Under the pieces are notes generated by a model. That model had not been told where the DNA came from. It ran no database searches and worked only from the letters and a program-made list of their open reading frames with translations. Positions 46,105 to 53,789 of a stretch of 64,000 nucleotides of DNA are shown in pieces (positions within the stretch are counted from its first letter, which is position 1; the number at the start of each line of letters is the position of its first letter). The stretch is from the NCBI GenBank assembly GCA_902492065.1, contig CABUKE010000001.1, forward strand, positions 1 through 64,000. Reading direction: 5' to 3'. Made by a program: the position numbers and the translations under genes. Source of the stretch: an uncultured Eubacteriales bacterium. Its GTDB lineage: Bacteria > Bacillota > Clostridia > UBA1381 > UMGS1253.

Positions 46105-47838
46105 ATGGAAAAAACAGCACAGCAAAGATATCAGGACTGGATGGAGAGCAGCGCTTTGGACGAAACGTCCAAGCAGGAGCTTGCGGCCATTGCGTCGGAC
46201 GGAAAGGAGATTGAGGAGCGGTTCTACCGGTATTTAGGCTTTGGCACAGCCGGTATGCGCGGCATTCTCGGCGCAGGGACGAACCGGATGAACCTCTACA
46301 CCGTGCGCCATGCGACGCAGGGACTTGCGCAGTATGTACTTGCGAAGGGCGGCGCGGACAAAGGCGTTGTAATTGGATATGACACCCGCTACTACAGCGA
46401 CACGTTTGCGCGCGAGACGGCGCGGGTACTTGTTGCAAATGGGATTCGAGTTTACCTGTTTACAACGATTCATGCGACGCCGGAGGTGTCGTTTGCAATC
46501 CGGTATTATGGCAGCGCGTCGGGCGTTATGATTACAGCGAGCCACAATCCGAAGGAGTATAACGGTTATAAGGCGTACGGCCCGGACGGGGCGCAGCTCC
46601 CGCCCGAGGGAAGCGATATGATTTCCAGCTTTTTGGAGAAGATTGACCTGTTTGACGGCATTAAGCTGATATCGGACGAAGAGCTTGACAATTCTCCACT
46701 ACTTACACGCATTGGCGAAGAAGTGGACGAGGCGTTTTTGAACGCGGTGCAGAAAATCAGCATTGATTCCGATGTAATCCGTTCGGTGGCAGATGACTTT
46801 AAACTCGTATATACGCCGTTTCATGGAACGGGTCTGCGCCCGGTGACGGAGATTCTCAAGCGTATCGGCGTGAAAAATGTCATTGTCGAGCCGAACCAGG
46901 CAAAGCCGGACCCGGCGTTCCCGACTGTCGTTTCCCCCAACCCAGAGAACCCGGAGGGGTTTGCTATGGCGATCGAGCTGGCGAAGAAGGAGAACGCGAC
47001 AATTATCGTTGGGACAGACCCGGACGCGGACCGTGTCGGCGTAGTTGTACGCGACGCGGAGGGCGAATACCGCGTGCTGACCGGCAATCAGACGGGCGCG
47101 CTTTTGTGCGAGTATATCCTCTCGTCGAAGCAGGCGAAGGGGCTGCTGTCTCCGAAGTCGACCATCATTACAACGGTCGTTACGTCCGACATTGGACGCG
47201 TGATTGCGGCGCACTACGGCGTGCAGGTCGTGGATGTGCTGACGGGCTTTAAATGGATTGCGGAAAAGATTGCCCAGTTCGAGGAAACGGGCTCGAACGT
47301 GTACGAGCTTGGGTATGAGGAGAGCTACGGCTATCTGCCGGGTACGTATGCGCGCGATAAGGACGCGGTTGGTACAGTGATGCTGATTGCGGAGATGGCG
47401 GCGTCATACCAGGCAAAGGGCATGACGCTCTACGATGCGCTGATGGCGCTATATGAGAAATATGGCTATTATGAGGATAAGACGGTTTCGGTTGTCATGC
47501 CCGGCAAGGACGGCATGCAGAAAATGGCGGATATGATGGCGCATGTGCGTAGCGATATGCCGTCGGAGCTTGGCGGCGTGGCGATTAAGACGAGGCAGGA
47601 CTTTTTGTCCGGCAAGCAGGTTAACGCCGACGGCAGCGTGGAGCCGATAAAGGATATTCCAAGCAGCGACGTGCTCAAGTTTATGCTGGCGGACGACAAG
47701 ACCTTTGTGGCAATTCGCCCGTCCGGGACGGAACCGAAGATCAAGCTCTACCTCAGCTCGGCGGCGGAGTCGCGCAGCGAGGCACAGAGCCAGGTCAACT
47801 ACCTGCTTGGCGCGGTGCGGAGCTATTTAGGCTTATAA
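46105..47838 (+). CDS. pgcA: Phosphoglucomutase/phosphomannomutase (alpha-D-phosphohexomutase)
   Basis: A 577-aa enzyme interconverting hexose 1- and 6-phosphates. The phosphoserine loop is ITASHNPKEYNGYKAYGPDG (about 141-160), the Mg-binding loop GTDPDADRVGV (about 306-316), the sugar-specificity loop YEESYGYLPG (about 406-415) and the phosphate-binding loop RPSGTEPKIKLY (about 540-551). Length and sequence fit the PgcA type of Firmicutes that makes glucose 1-phosphate for UDP-glucose. With the UgtP-like enzyme upstream in the window, it would supply glycolipid sugar donors. The ribosome site is modest (GAGGATC). PgcA-type and PMM-type activities cannot be separated with certainty. Confidence 0.9.
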   Translation: MEKTAQQRYQDWMESSALDETSKQELAAIASDGKEIEERFYRYLGFGTAGMRGILGAGTNRMNLYTVRHATQGLAQYVLAKGGADKGVVIGYDTRYYSDTFARETARVLVANGIRVYLFTTIHATPEVSFAIRYYGSASGVMITASHNPKEYNGYKAYGPDGAQLPPEGSDMISSFLEKIDLFDGIKLISDEELDNSPLLTRIGEEVDEAFLNAVQKISIDSDVIRSVADDFKLVYTPFHGTGLRPVTEILKRIGVKNVIVEPNQAKPDPAFPTVVSPNPENPEGFAMAIELAKKENATIIVGTDPDADRVGVVVRDAEGEYRVLTGNQTGALLCEYILSSKQAKGLLSPKSTIITTVVTSDIGRVIAAHYGVQVVDVLTGFKWIAEKIAQFEETGSNVYELGYEESYGYLPGTYARDKDAVGTVMLIAEMAASYQAKGMTLYDALMALYEKYGYYEDKTVSVVMPGKDGMQKMADMMAHVRSDMPSELGGVAIKTRQDFLSGKQVNADGSVEPIKDIPSSDVLKFMLADDKTFVAIRPSGTEPKIKLYLSSAAESRSEAQSQVNYLLGAVRSYLGL

Positions 47839-47846
47839 ATGAATCA

Positions 47847-47880
47847 AACAGGGCTGCAAAGGCGGCCCTGTTCTGTTTTT
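47847..47880 (+). terminator. Terminator after the phosphosugar mutase gene
   Basis: AACAGGGC (47847-47854) pairs with GCCCTGTT (47865-47872), with an inner GC/GC pair, followed by CTGTTTTT. Confidence 0.75.
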
Positions 47881-47887
47881 GCATGGA

Positions 47888-47965
47888 AAACGGGCCTTCG
47901 TCAAAAACGAAGGCCCGTTTCCTAAGGGGGGTACGGCAGGGGATAAGGGGTGGGTCCCCTGCCGT
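47888..47965. repeat. Two further strong hairpins in the pgcA-leuC gap
   Basis: A perfect 14-bp stem AAACGGGCCTTCGT with a 5-nt loop (47888-47920) is followed by a perfect 11-bp stem ACGGCAGGGGA with an 11-nt loop (47933-47965). Neither has a clear T-tract on the plus strand. The remainder of the gap (47966-48124) is very AT-rich and holds no gene. Confidence 0.6.
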
Positions 47966-48124
47966 CAATAAAAAATGTATTTTGTGAGGTCACTATCAGT
48001 ATGCCCGCCCAGAGGTGTTCTATACATAGGACAAAAAATTTTTTAAAATATTTTTTACGTTATATGAAATTCTTTGATTCTAATGTTTTATAATGAACGA
48101 TTTTTGTTATCCTATTCAAAAAGC

Positions 48125-48153
48125 AAGACAAAATGAAATTTTTGTTGTACAAT
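48125..48153 (+). promoter_or_regulatory. Candidate promoter of leuCDB
   Basis: AAGACA (48125-48130), 17 nt, TACAAT (48148-48153). The leader of about 40 nt is too short for a T-box, so leucine-responsive antitermination in the leader is unlikely. Confidence 0.5.
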
Positions 48154-48197
48154 GAATCTATCAAAACCGAATCGTATACAGATAGGAGATGATTGGC

Positions 48198-49454
48198 ATG
48201 GCGATGACAATGACGCAAAAGATTCTGGCGGACGCGGCGGGACTGGCGCATGTGGAGAGCGGACAGCTCATCAGCGCAAAGCTCGACCTCGTGCTTGGCA
48301 ACGACATTACCTCCCCCGTGGCGATCAAGGAATTGGAAAGGATCGGCGGCGGAGTGTTTGACCGGTCAAAGATCGCGCTTGTAATGGACCACTTTACGCC
48401 GAACAAGGACATCAAATCGGCGGAGCAATGTAAGGCGGTGCGTGAATTTTCAAACGCAAACGGGATTGAGAACTTTTTTGACGTAGGGTGCATGGGCATT
48501 GAGCACGCACTCCTGCCGGAGCAGGGGCTTGTCGTGTGCGGCGACGTGGTGATTGGTGCGGACTCCCACACGTGCACGTATGGCGCGCTCGGTGCGTTTT
48601 CGACCGGAGTCGGCTCGACGGATATGGCGGTTGGCATGGCGACGGGGGAGTGCTGGTTCAAGGTGCCGGACGCAATCCGGGTCGAGCTGACGGGCCGTCT
48701 GCGGCCGTGGGTCAGCGGCAAGGATGTGATTCTGCATTTGATCGGCCTGATTGGCGTGGACGGCGCACGCTACAGCTCGCTTGAGTTTACGGGCGACGGC
48801 GTGGGGATGCTGTCCATGGACGAACGCTTCACGATTGCGAACATGGCCATTGAGGCCGGCGCAAAAAACGGCATTTTCCCGGTCGACGACACGACGCTGG
48901 CCTATGTCAAGGAGCATGCGCAGAAGCCGTACAAGGTCTACGAGGCCGACGAGGACGCGGTATACAAGCAGACGGTGAAGATCGATTTGGCCGCCCTGCG
49001 ACCCACGGTGGCGTTTCCGCATCTGCCGTCGAATACGCGGACGGTCGACGAGGCGGGCAAGGTGAGAATCGACCAGATTGTGATCGGCTCCTGTACAAAC
49101 GGGCGTATCGACGACTTGCGCGTTGCGGCAAAGGTGATGCAGGGACGCAGGTTCGCGCCAAATGTGCGCGGGATTGTGATTCCGGCGACACAGAAAATCT
49201 ATTTGCAGGCGATGGAGGAAGGACTCCTGAAGATTTTTGTAGACGCGGGCTGTGCGGTCAGCACACCGACGTGCGGGCCGTGCCTCGGCGGGCATATGGG
49301 CGTGCTCGCGGCGGGCGAACGGTGCGTATCGACGACGAACCGTAACTTTGTTGGACGCATGGGCGATGTGACGAGCGAGGTGTACCTGGCCTCTCCGGCG
49401 GTTGCGGCGGCGAGCGGCATTCTGGGACGTATCGCGTCGCCGGAGCAGATATAA
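48198..49454 (+). CDS. leuC: 3-isopropylmalate dehydratase large subunit
   Basis: LeuC with LeuD isomerises 2- to 3-isopropylmalate via a [4Fe-4S] cluster in leucine synthesis. The 418-aa chain belongs to the shorter, homoaconitase-like type common in Clostridia and archaea. Cluster ligands are in VIGSCTNGR (about Cys297) and STPTCGPCLGGH (Cys pair about 357/360). GADSHTCTYGALGAFSTGVGSTD is present. TAGGAGA positions the start at ATG 48198; ATG 48189 overlaps that site. It is the first gene of leuCDB. leuA is not in the window. Confidence 0.95.
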   Translation: MAMTMTQKILADAAGLAHVESGQLISAKLDLVLGNDITSPVAIKELERIGGGVFDRSKIALVMDHFTPNKDIKSAEQCKAVREFSNANGIENFFDVGCMGIEHALLPEQGLVVCGDVVIGADSHTCTYGALGAFSTGVGSTDMAVGMATGECWFKVPDAIRVELTGRLRPWVSGKDVILHLIGLIGVDGARYSSLEFTGDGVGMLSMDERFTIANMAIEAGAKNGIFPVDDTTLAYVKEHAQKPYKVYEADEDAVYKQTVKIDLAALRPTVAFPHLPSNTRTVDEAGKVRIDQIVIGSCTNGRIDDLRVAAKVMQGRRFAPNVRGIVIPATQKIYLQAMEEGLLKIFVDAGCAVSTPTCGPCLGGHMGVLAAGERCVSTTNRNFVGRMGDVTSEVYLASPAVAAASGILGRIASPEQI

Positions 49455-49468
49455 GGAGGCGAGCAGAC

Positions 49469-49954
49469 ATGGTATTACACGGAAATGCGATAAAATACGG
49501 CGACAACATTGACACGGATGTGATTATCCCGGCGCGGTATCTGAACACGTCCGACCCGACAGAGCTGGCGAAGCACTGCATGGAGGACATTGACAAATCG
49601 TTTACCTCCAAGGTAAAGCCCGGTGATGTGATGGTCGGCGGCGCGAACTTTGGGTGCGGCAGCTCGCGCGAGCATGCGCCGATTGCGATTCGGGCGGCGG
49701 GGATGAGCTGCGTGATTGCCAAGAGCTTTGCGCGGATTTTCTTCCGCAATGCAATCAACATCGGCCTGCCTATTTTGGAGTGTGCCGCGGCGGCGGACGG
49801 CATTGCAGAGGGCGACGAGGTGCAGGTCGACCTCGACACGGGCGTAATCACGAACCGGACGAAAAACGAAACATACCAGGCCGCGCCCTTCCCGGAATTT
49901 ATGCAGAACATCATCCGGTGCGGCGGGCTGGTGAATTATACAAAAACGAAGTGA
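49469..49954 (+). CDS. leuD: 3-isopropylmalate dehydratase small subunit
   Basis: The swivel-domain partner of LeuC, 161 aa. DTDVIIPARYL (about 14-24) and the substrate-binding GGANFGCGSSREHAP (about 54-68) are the family hallmarks. AAGGAGGCGAGC lies before the ATG, 14 nt after leuC. The small size again marks the homoaconitase-like subfamily (DmdB/LeuD), so activity on citramalate or related substrates is possible, but leuB directly downstream supports the leucine pathway. Confidence 0.95.
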   Translation: MVLHGNAIKYGDNIDTDVIIPARYLNTSDPTELAKHCMEDIDKSFTSKVKPGDVMVGGANFGCGSSREHAPIAIRAAGMSCVIAKSFARIFFRNAINIGLPILECAAAADGIAEGDEVQVDLDTGVITNRTKNETYQAAPFPEFMQNIIRCGGLVNYTKTK

Positions 49955-49967
49955 GGAGGCGGAACCG

Positions 49968-51056
49968 ATGAAATATACGATTGCGGTGATTCGCGGCGAC
50001 GGCATTGGGCCGGAAATTATCGACGGCGCGTGCAAGGTGCTCGACGCGGTGGCGAAGAAGTTCGGCCACACGTTTGAATACCGGGACGCACTGATGGGCG
50101 GCGCGGCGCTTGACGCGGCGGGGGTTCCCCTTCCGCAGGAAACGGTTGATACTTGCCGCGCGGCGGACGGCGTGCTGCTCGGCGCAGTCGGCGGGCCGAA
50201 GTGGGATACCGCCGCGCCGGAACTCCGCCCGGAGGCGGGACTCCTCGCCATAAGGAAGGCGCTTGGCCTGTATGCGAACCTGCGCCCGGCGGTGGTATAC
50301 GACAGTTTGGTGAAGGCGTCGCCGCTCAAGTGCAAGATTCTGCGCCGCGGCGTGGACATCATGGTGGTACGCGAGCTGACAGGCGGCATTTACTTTGGCG
50401 AGCGCGGCGGCGACGACACACGCGCCTATGACACCGAGGCGTACAGCCGCGGCGAAATTGAGCGTATCGCGCGCAAAGCGTTCGACGTGGCGATGCTGCG
50501 CGGCAGGCGCGTCGTATCCGTCGACAAGGCGAACGTGCTCGCTTCCTCCAAGCTGTGGCGCAAGGTTGTAAGTGAGGTGGCGGCGGACTACCCGGACGTG
50601 ACGCTCACCCATATGTACGTCGACAATGCGGCCATGCAGCTCGCACTTAATCCGGCACAGTTCGACGTAATCGTAACGGCGAACATGTTCGGCGACATTT
50701 TGTCCGACCTGGCCGGTGCGGTCACCGGCTCGATCGGGATGCTGGCGAGCGCGTCGCTTTCGGAAAGCGGCCCCGGCCTGTACGAGCCGATTCACGGCAG
50801 CGCGCCCGACCTTGCAGGATGCGATGCGGCAAACCCGTGCGCGGCGATTCTGTCGGCGGCGATGCTTTTGCGGCTCTCGCTTGGGCTTACGAAGGAGGCC
50901 GACGCGGTCGAGGCGGCGGTGCGGCGCGTGCTGGAGCAGGGCGTGCGCACGGCGGATATTGCTACGGCAAATAGCGCCACGGCAAATAGCGCCGTGGAGG
51001 GCGAAACGGTGGTTGGCTGCCGCGAGATGGCGCGCAGAATTGCAGAAGAGATTTAA
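49968..51056 (+). CDS. leuB: 3-isopropylmalate dehydrogenase
   Basis: LeuB oxidatively decarboxylates 3-isopropylmalate with NAD. The 362-aa protein has the N-terminal VIRGDGIGPEI, the arginine-rich substrate region ANLRPAVVY with VVRELTGGIYFGERGG, the catalytic Tyr in AYDTEAYSRGEIERIARKAF, KANVLASSKLWRKVV, and the NAD loop HGSAPDLAG (family GSAPDIAG). AGTGAGGAGGCGG precedes the ATG. Near the C-terminus the in-frame duplication ATANSATANSA lies just before the last helix. Confidence 0.96.
   Translation: MKYTIAVIRGDGIGPEIIDGACKVLDAVAKKFGHTFEYRDALMGGAALDAAGVPLPQETVDTCRAADGVLLGAVGGPKWDTAAPELRPEAGLLAIRKALGLYANLRPAVVYDSLVKASPLKCKILRRGVDIMVVRELTGGIYFGERGGDDTRAYDTEAYSRGEIERIARKAFDVAMLRGRRVVSVDKANVLASSKLWRKVVSEVAADYPDVTLTHMYVDNAAMQLALNPAQFDVIVTANMFGDILSDLAGAVTGSIGMLASASLSESGPGLYEPIHGSAPDLAGCDAANPCAAILSAAMLLRLSLGLTKEADAVEAAVRRVLEQGVRTADIATANSATANSAVEGETVVGCREMARRIAEEI
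50964..50993 (+). repeat. 15-nt tandem duplication inside leuB
   Basis: ACGGCAAATAGCGCC occurs twice without a gap (50964-50978, 50979-50993). It adds five residues (TANSA) near the C-terminus and keeps the frame, so the enzyme should tolerate it. It looks like a recent replication-slippage product. Confidence 0.85.
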
Positions 51057-51080
51057 AGGCGGCTTATGCCGCCTTTTTTA
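51055..51080 (+). terminator. Terminator of leuCDB
   Basis: AAAGGCGGC-ttat-GCCGCCTTT (51055-51076) with a following T-tract; the left arm overlaps the leuB stop codon. Confidence 0.85.
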
Positions 51081-51114
51081 TTCCCTTCCTAAACTATGGT
51101 CATTTTATAGAGTA

Positions 51115-51143
51115 TAGGCAAATATCAAATTTGGCTTTATAAT
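51115..51143 (+). promoter_or_regulatory. Promoter of the small XRE gene
   Basis: TAGGCA (51115-51120), 17 nt, a perfect TATAAT (51138-51143). The start codon is about 15 nt past the predicted transcript start. Confidence 0.55.
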
Positions 51144-51165
51144 GAAGACAAGGGGAGGGAAGGAA

Positions 51166-51399
51166 ATGACACTAAATGAGGCTGTAGCATTTCGCATTAA
51201 ACAACTTTGTAAGGAAAAGAAATTGTCCTTGTGTGCTCTTGCAGAGCGGTCTGGCGTTTCAGAACGTACGTTAAAAGAGATTTTAAGGGCACCGTCGGAA
51301 AGAAAAATACGGTTCTCCACAATATTAAAAATATGTTCGGGATTTGATGTTTCGGTTTATTATTTTTTTAAGGCAAAAGAGTTTGAATCGTTAGATTAG
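51166..51399 (+). CDS. Small XRE-family helix-turn-helix protein
   Basis: A 77-aa DNA-binding protein consisting of one Cro/C1-type helix-turn-helix (about 8-65: RIKQLCKEKKLSLCALAERSG then SERTLKEILRAP and FSTILKICSGFDVSVYYFF). GGGGAGGGAAGGAA precedes ATG 51166, which is preferred to the in-frame ATG at 51142 that overlaps the -10. The gene is visibly richer in A and T than leuB and rlmB on either side, and it stands alone next to a cluster of palindromes, which suggests acquisition from elsewhere. Target unknown; such proteins often occur in phages, islands or as antitoxin-like regulators. Confidence 0.75.
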   Translation: MTLNEAVAFRIKQLCKEKKLSLCALAERSGVSERTLKEILRAPSERKIRFSTILKICSGFDVSVYYFFKAKEFESLD

Positions 51400-51410
51400 T
51401 TAAATAAATG

Positions 51411-51522
51411 GCGGGGGTTTAGCCCGCGCAGCGGTCGTTTGAAGGGGGTGAACTGCCCGCGTGGCGGGCAATGGGGAGGTCCCCCATGTTTTGGATACTT
51501 TAAAAGGCGGACTTTGTCCGCC
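51411..51522. repeat. Cluster of short palindromes (REP-like)
   Basis: Four small stems follow one another: GCGGG/CCCGC (51411-51427), TGCCCGC-gtg-GCGGGCA (51454-51470), ATGGGG/CCCCAT (51471-51487) and GGCGGAC-ttt-GTCCGCC (51506-51522). The block has no coding character on the plus strand. On the minus strand it forms a Pro/Ser/Thr-rich open frame that I regard as spurious. This is the pattern of dispersed intergenic palindromic repeats. Confidence 0.5.
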
Positions 51523-51571
51523 ATGCAAAAGTATCACGCCGTAGGCTTTGTACAAATTAATTTGTTTAGAA

Positions 51572-51610
51572 AAAACAAAACCCAACGCAAGAATAACTTC
51601 GTTGGGGTTT
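51572..51610 (-). terminator. Terminator of rlmB
   Basis: On the minus strand AAACCCCAACG pairs with CGTTGGGTTT around a loop of about 12 nt and runs into TTGTTTTTT. Confidence 0.8.
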
Positions 51611-51629
51611 CGATTTATAAATATTAAAT

Positions 51630-52388
51630 TTATACACCTCTCTGCCGCACGGCCTCGTAGAGCAGCACGCCCGCCGCGACGGAGGCATTCAGGCTGTTGA
51701 TTTTGCCCTTCATGGGAATCCGCACCAGAAAGTCGCACTTCTCGCGTACGAGCCGGCTCATGCCTTCGCCCTCCGAGCCAATCACAATGGCGAGCGGGCC
51801 GGTCAAATCCGCATGGAAAAGGTCCTGCTCGCCCGCAGCATCTGTGCCGCAGACCCAAAGCCCCTCCCGCTTCAGCTCGTCGATACAGCGTGCAAGGTTC
51901 GTGACCTTTGCCACCTTGATGTATTCGACTGCGCCGGCGGACGCCTTTGCCGCCACGGCGGAAAGGCCGACACTGCGATGCTTGGGGATGATGACGCCGT
52001 GCGCGCCGCAGCAGTGTGCGGTACGCAGGATGGAGCCGAGGTTGTGCGCGTCGTTTAACGAGTCGCACAGGACAAGGAGCGGGGCCTCGCCCTTTTCGCG
52101 CGCTTCGGCAAGCATTTCCTCCACACTGCAATAGGTCGCCGCCGCGACGTAGGCGATAATGCCCTGGTGCGCGCCGGTCTGGCTGATCGCGTCGAGCTTG
52201 GCGCGCTCGGCCTCGCTGACGGGGATATGCTTCTCTTTTGCGAGCGCGAGAATGCGCGTGACTGCGCCGCGGCTCTCGCCCTTTGCAATCACAATTTTGT
52301 CAATCTGCCGCCCGCTTTTGAGCGCCTCAAAAACGGGGTTGCGGCCTTCCAAAATATCCTCGCGTGGTTCGGTGGTATGTTGCTTCAT
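51630..52388 (-). CDS. rlmB: 23S rRNA (guanosine-2'-O-)-methyltransferase RlmB-type
   Basis: A SPOUT-class RNA methyltransferase, 252 aa. An N-terminal substrate-binding domain (about 8-85, ILEGRNPVFEALKSGRQIDK) is followed by the knotted catalytic domain. The three SpoU motifs are DSLNDAHNLGSILRTAHCCG (about 109-128), AIVIGSEGEGMSRLV (about 197-211) and IPMKGKINSLNASVAAGVLLYE (about 218-239). It methylates the 2'-OH of G2251 in E. coli. In Bacillus-type genomes the gene is often beside cysS and mrnC; here it is about 33 kb away from them. The start is ATG 52388 after GGAGAAACC. Confidence 0.92.
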   Translation of the reverse strand: MKQHTTEPREDILEGRNPVFEALKSGRQIDKIVIAKGESRGAVTRILALAKEKHIPVSEAERAKLDAISQTGAHQGIIAYVAAATYCSVEEMLAEAREKGEAPLLVLCDSLNDAHNLGSILRTAHCCGAHGVIIPKHRSVGLSAVAAKASAGAVEYIKVAKVTNLARCIDELKREGLWVCGTDAAGEQDLFHADLTGPLAIVIGSEGEGMSRLVREKCDFLVRIPMKGKINSLNASVAAGVLLYEAVRQRGV

Positions 52389-52427
52389 TGGTTTCTCCTT
52401 TATTGCCGCATGACCATTCGGCCATGC

Positions 52428-52469
52428 TATAAAATCACAGCCCGGCGCATACCAAAGCGCCGGGGCTGT
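52428..52469 (-). terminator. Terminator of the hom-lysC operon
   Basis: ACAGCCCGGCGC (52437-52448) pairs, with one bulged G, with GCGCCGGGGCTGT (52457-52469). On the minus strand GATTTTATAG follows. Confidence 0.65.
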
Positions 52470-52498
52470 CCGTGTGTATCAAAATAGAAGTGTCCGCC

Positions 52499-53716
52499 TT
52501 AGTTGGCCATGCCAAACTGGTCGTGGATTGCCACAACGGCACGCTCTGCATCCTTGCGGTCAATCAGGACAGAAACCTTGATCTCGCTCGTCGCAATCAT
52601 GTGGATGTTGATGTGCGCCTTAAACAGCGCCTCAAACATGCCGGACGCAACGCCCGGGTTTGTCACCATGCCTGCGCCGACGATGGAAACCTTCGACACG
52701 TCGTCATTATATTGGATATCGCGCGCACCGATAGCCGCATTGTTCTCTTTGATGATGGCAAGCGCGTCGTCGAGATGTGACGAAGCGACCGTAAAGCTGA
52801 TATCCTTTGTGCCGTGACGGCCAATAGACTGGATAATCAAATCCACGTTGATGTTTTTCTTCGCCAGCAGGGAGAATACCGTAAACGCCTTACCCGGCGT
52901 ATCGTCCACCTCAATGAGGGAAATTCTCGCCGTATCATTGTCGCGCGTAACGCCGCGCACTAACATTTTTTCCACGTCATTAACCTCCTTCACAATTGTC
53001 CCGGGCACTTTGTGCAGGCTCGAGAGCACCATCAGCTTTACGTTGTATTTTTTCGCCATTTCGACCGAACGGTTGTTGAGCACGTTTGCGCCCAGGCTTG
53101 CCAGCTCGAGCATTTCATCGTAGGAAATCTCGTCGAGCTTCTTGGCGTCCTTCACAATGCGCGGGTCCGCCGTATACACGCCGTCCACATCGGTGTAAAT
53201 CTCGCATACATCAGCGTTGAGCGCCGCCGCGAGCGCAACCGCAGACGTATCGGACCCGCCGCGCCCAAGCGTTGTAATGTCGTCGTATTTGTTAATACCT
53301 TGGAAGCCCGCCACAACGACGATGTTGTTTTTTGCAAGCTCCGAGTGGAGCCGGTCGGTGTCAATTTTCAAGAGCCGCGCCGTCCCGTAGTTGGGGTTCG
53401 TCTTCATCCCAGCCTGCCACCCGGTTAGCGAAATCACTGGAAAGCCCAGCGCCTCAATTGCCATGGCGAGCAGAGAAATCGAAATCTGTTCCCCGGTCGA
53501 GAGCAGCATATCCATCTCGCGTTTGGACGGTTTTTTGTTAATTTCTTTTGCCTTTTCAATCAAATCGTCGGTCGTGTCGCCCTGCGCAGATACGACAACA
53601 ACCACGTCGTTGCCTGCTTTATATGTATCTGTAATCGTGCGTGCGACGTTGAAAACCCGCTCGGCATTCGCCACGGAGCTTCCGCCGAATTTCTGTACGA
53701 CTAAACTCACTGCCAA
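52499..53716 (-). CDS. lysC: Aspartate kinase
   Basis: Aspartokinase phosphorylates aspartate, the entry to lysine, threonine and methionine synthesis. The 405-aa protein has the kinase motif VQKFGGSSVANAERV (about 6-20), the second kinase signature GRGGSDTSAVALAAALNAD (about 145-165) with YTDVDGVYTADPRIV, and two C-terminal ACT domains (about 262-400) that bind effector amino acids. It is the last gene of the ACT protein-hom-lysC operon. The 110-nt gap to rlmB holds a terminator. No lysine riboswitch is seen upstream of the operon. Within the long frame, an internal start near the ACT domains could give a beta subunit as in B. subtilis, but no strong site was seen. Confidence 0.95.
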   Translation of the reverse strand: MAVSLVVQKFGGSSVANAERVFNVARTITDTYKAGNDVVVVVSAQGDTTDDLIEKAKEINKKPSKREMDMLLSTGEQISISLLAMAIEALGFPVISLTGWQAGMKTNPNYGTARLLKIDTDRLHSELAKNNIVVVAGFQGINKYDDITTLGRGGSDTSAVALAAALNADVCEIYTDVDGVYTADPRIVKDAKKLDEISYDEMLELASLGANVLNNRSVEMAKKYNVKLMVLSSLHKVPGTIVKEVNDVEKMLVRGVTRDNDTARISLIEVDDTPGKAFTVFSLLAKKNINVDLIIQSIGRHGTKDISFTVASSHLDDALAIIKENNAAIGARDIQYNDDVSKVSIVGAGMVTNPGVASGMFEALFKAHINIHMIATSEIKVSVLIDRKDAERAVVAIHDQFGMAN

Positions 53717-53789
53717 ATCCTCCTTTGGGCCTGCTGTGCAGGCGCTTGTACGATTTATTTTAATTTACTTACCCTTGCATAAAGGCTTC

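Noticed and set aside
51411..51522. Possible CRISPR array
   Set aside because: The palindromes differ from one another, have no constant repeat length or regular spacers, and no cas gene is present.
51400..52131. Minus-strand open frame of 243 codons over the palindrome cluster and rlmB
   Set aside because: It runs through the rlmB terminator and the palindromes and is out of frame with rlmB; the apparent C-terminus is translated repeat sequence.
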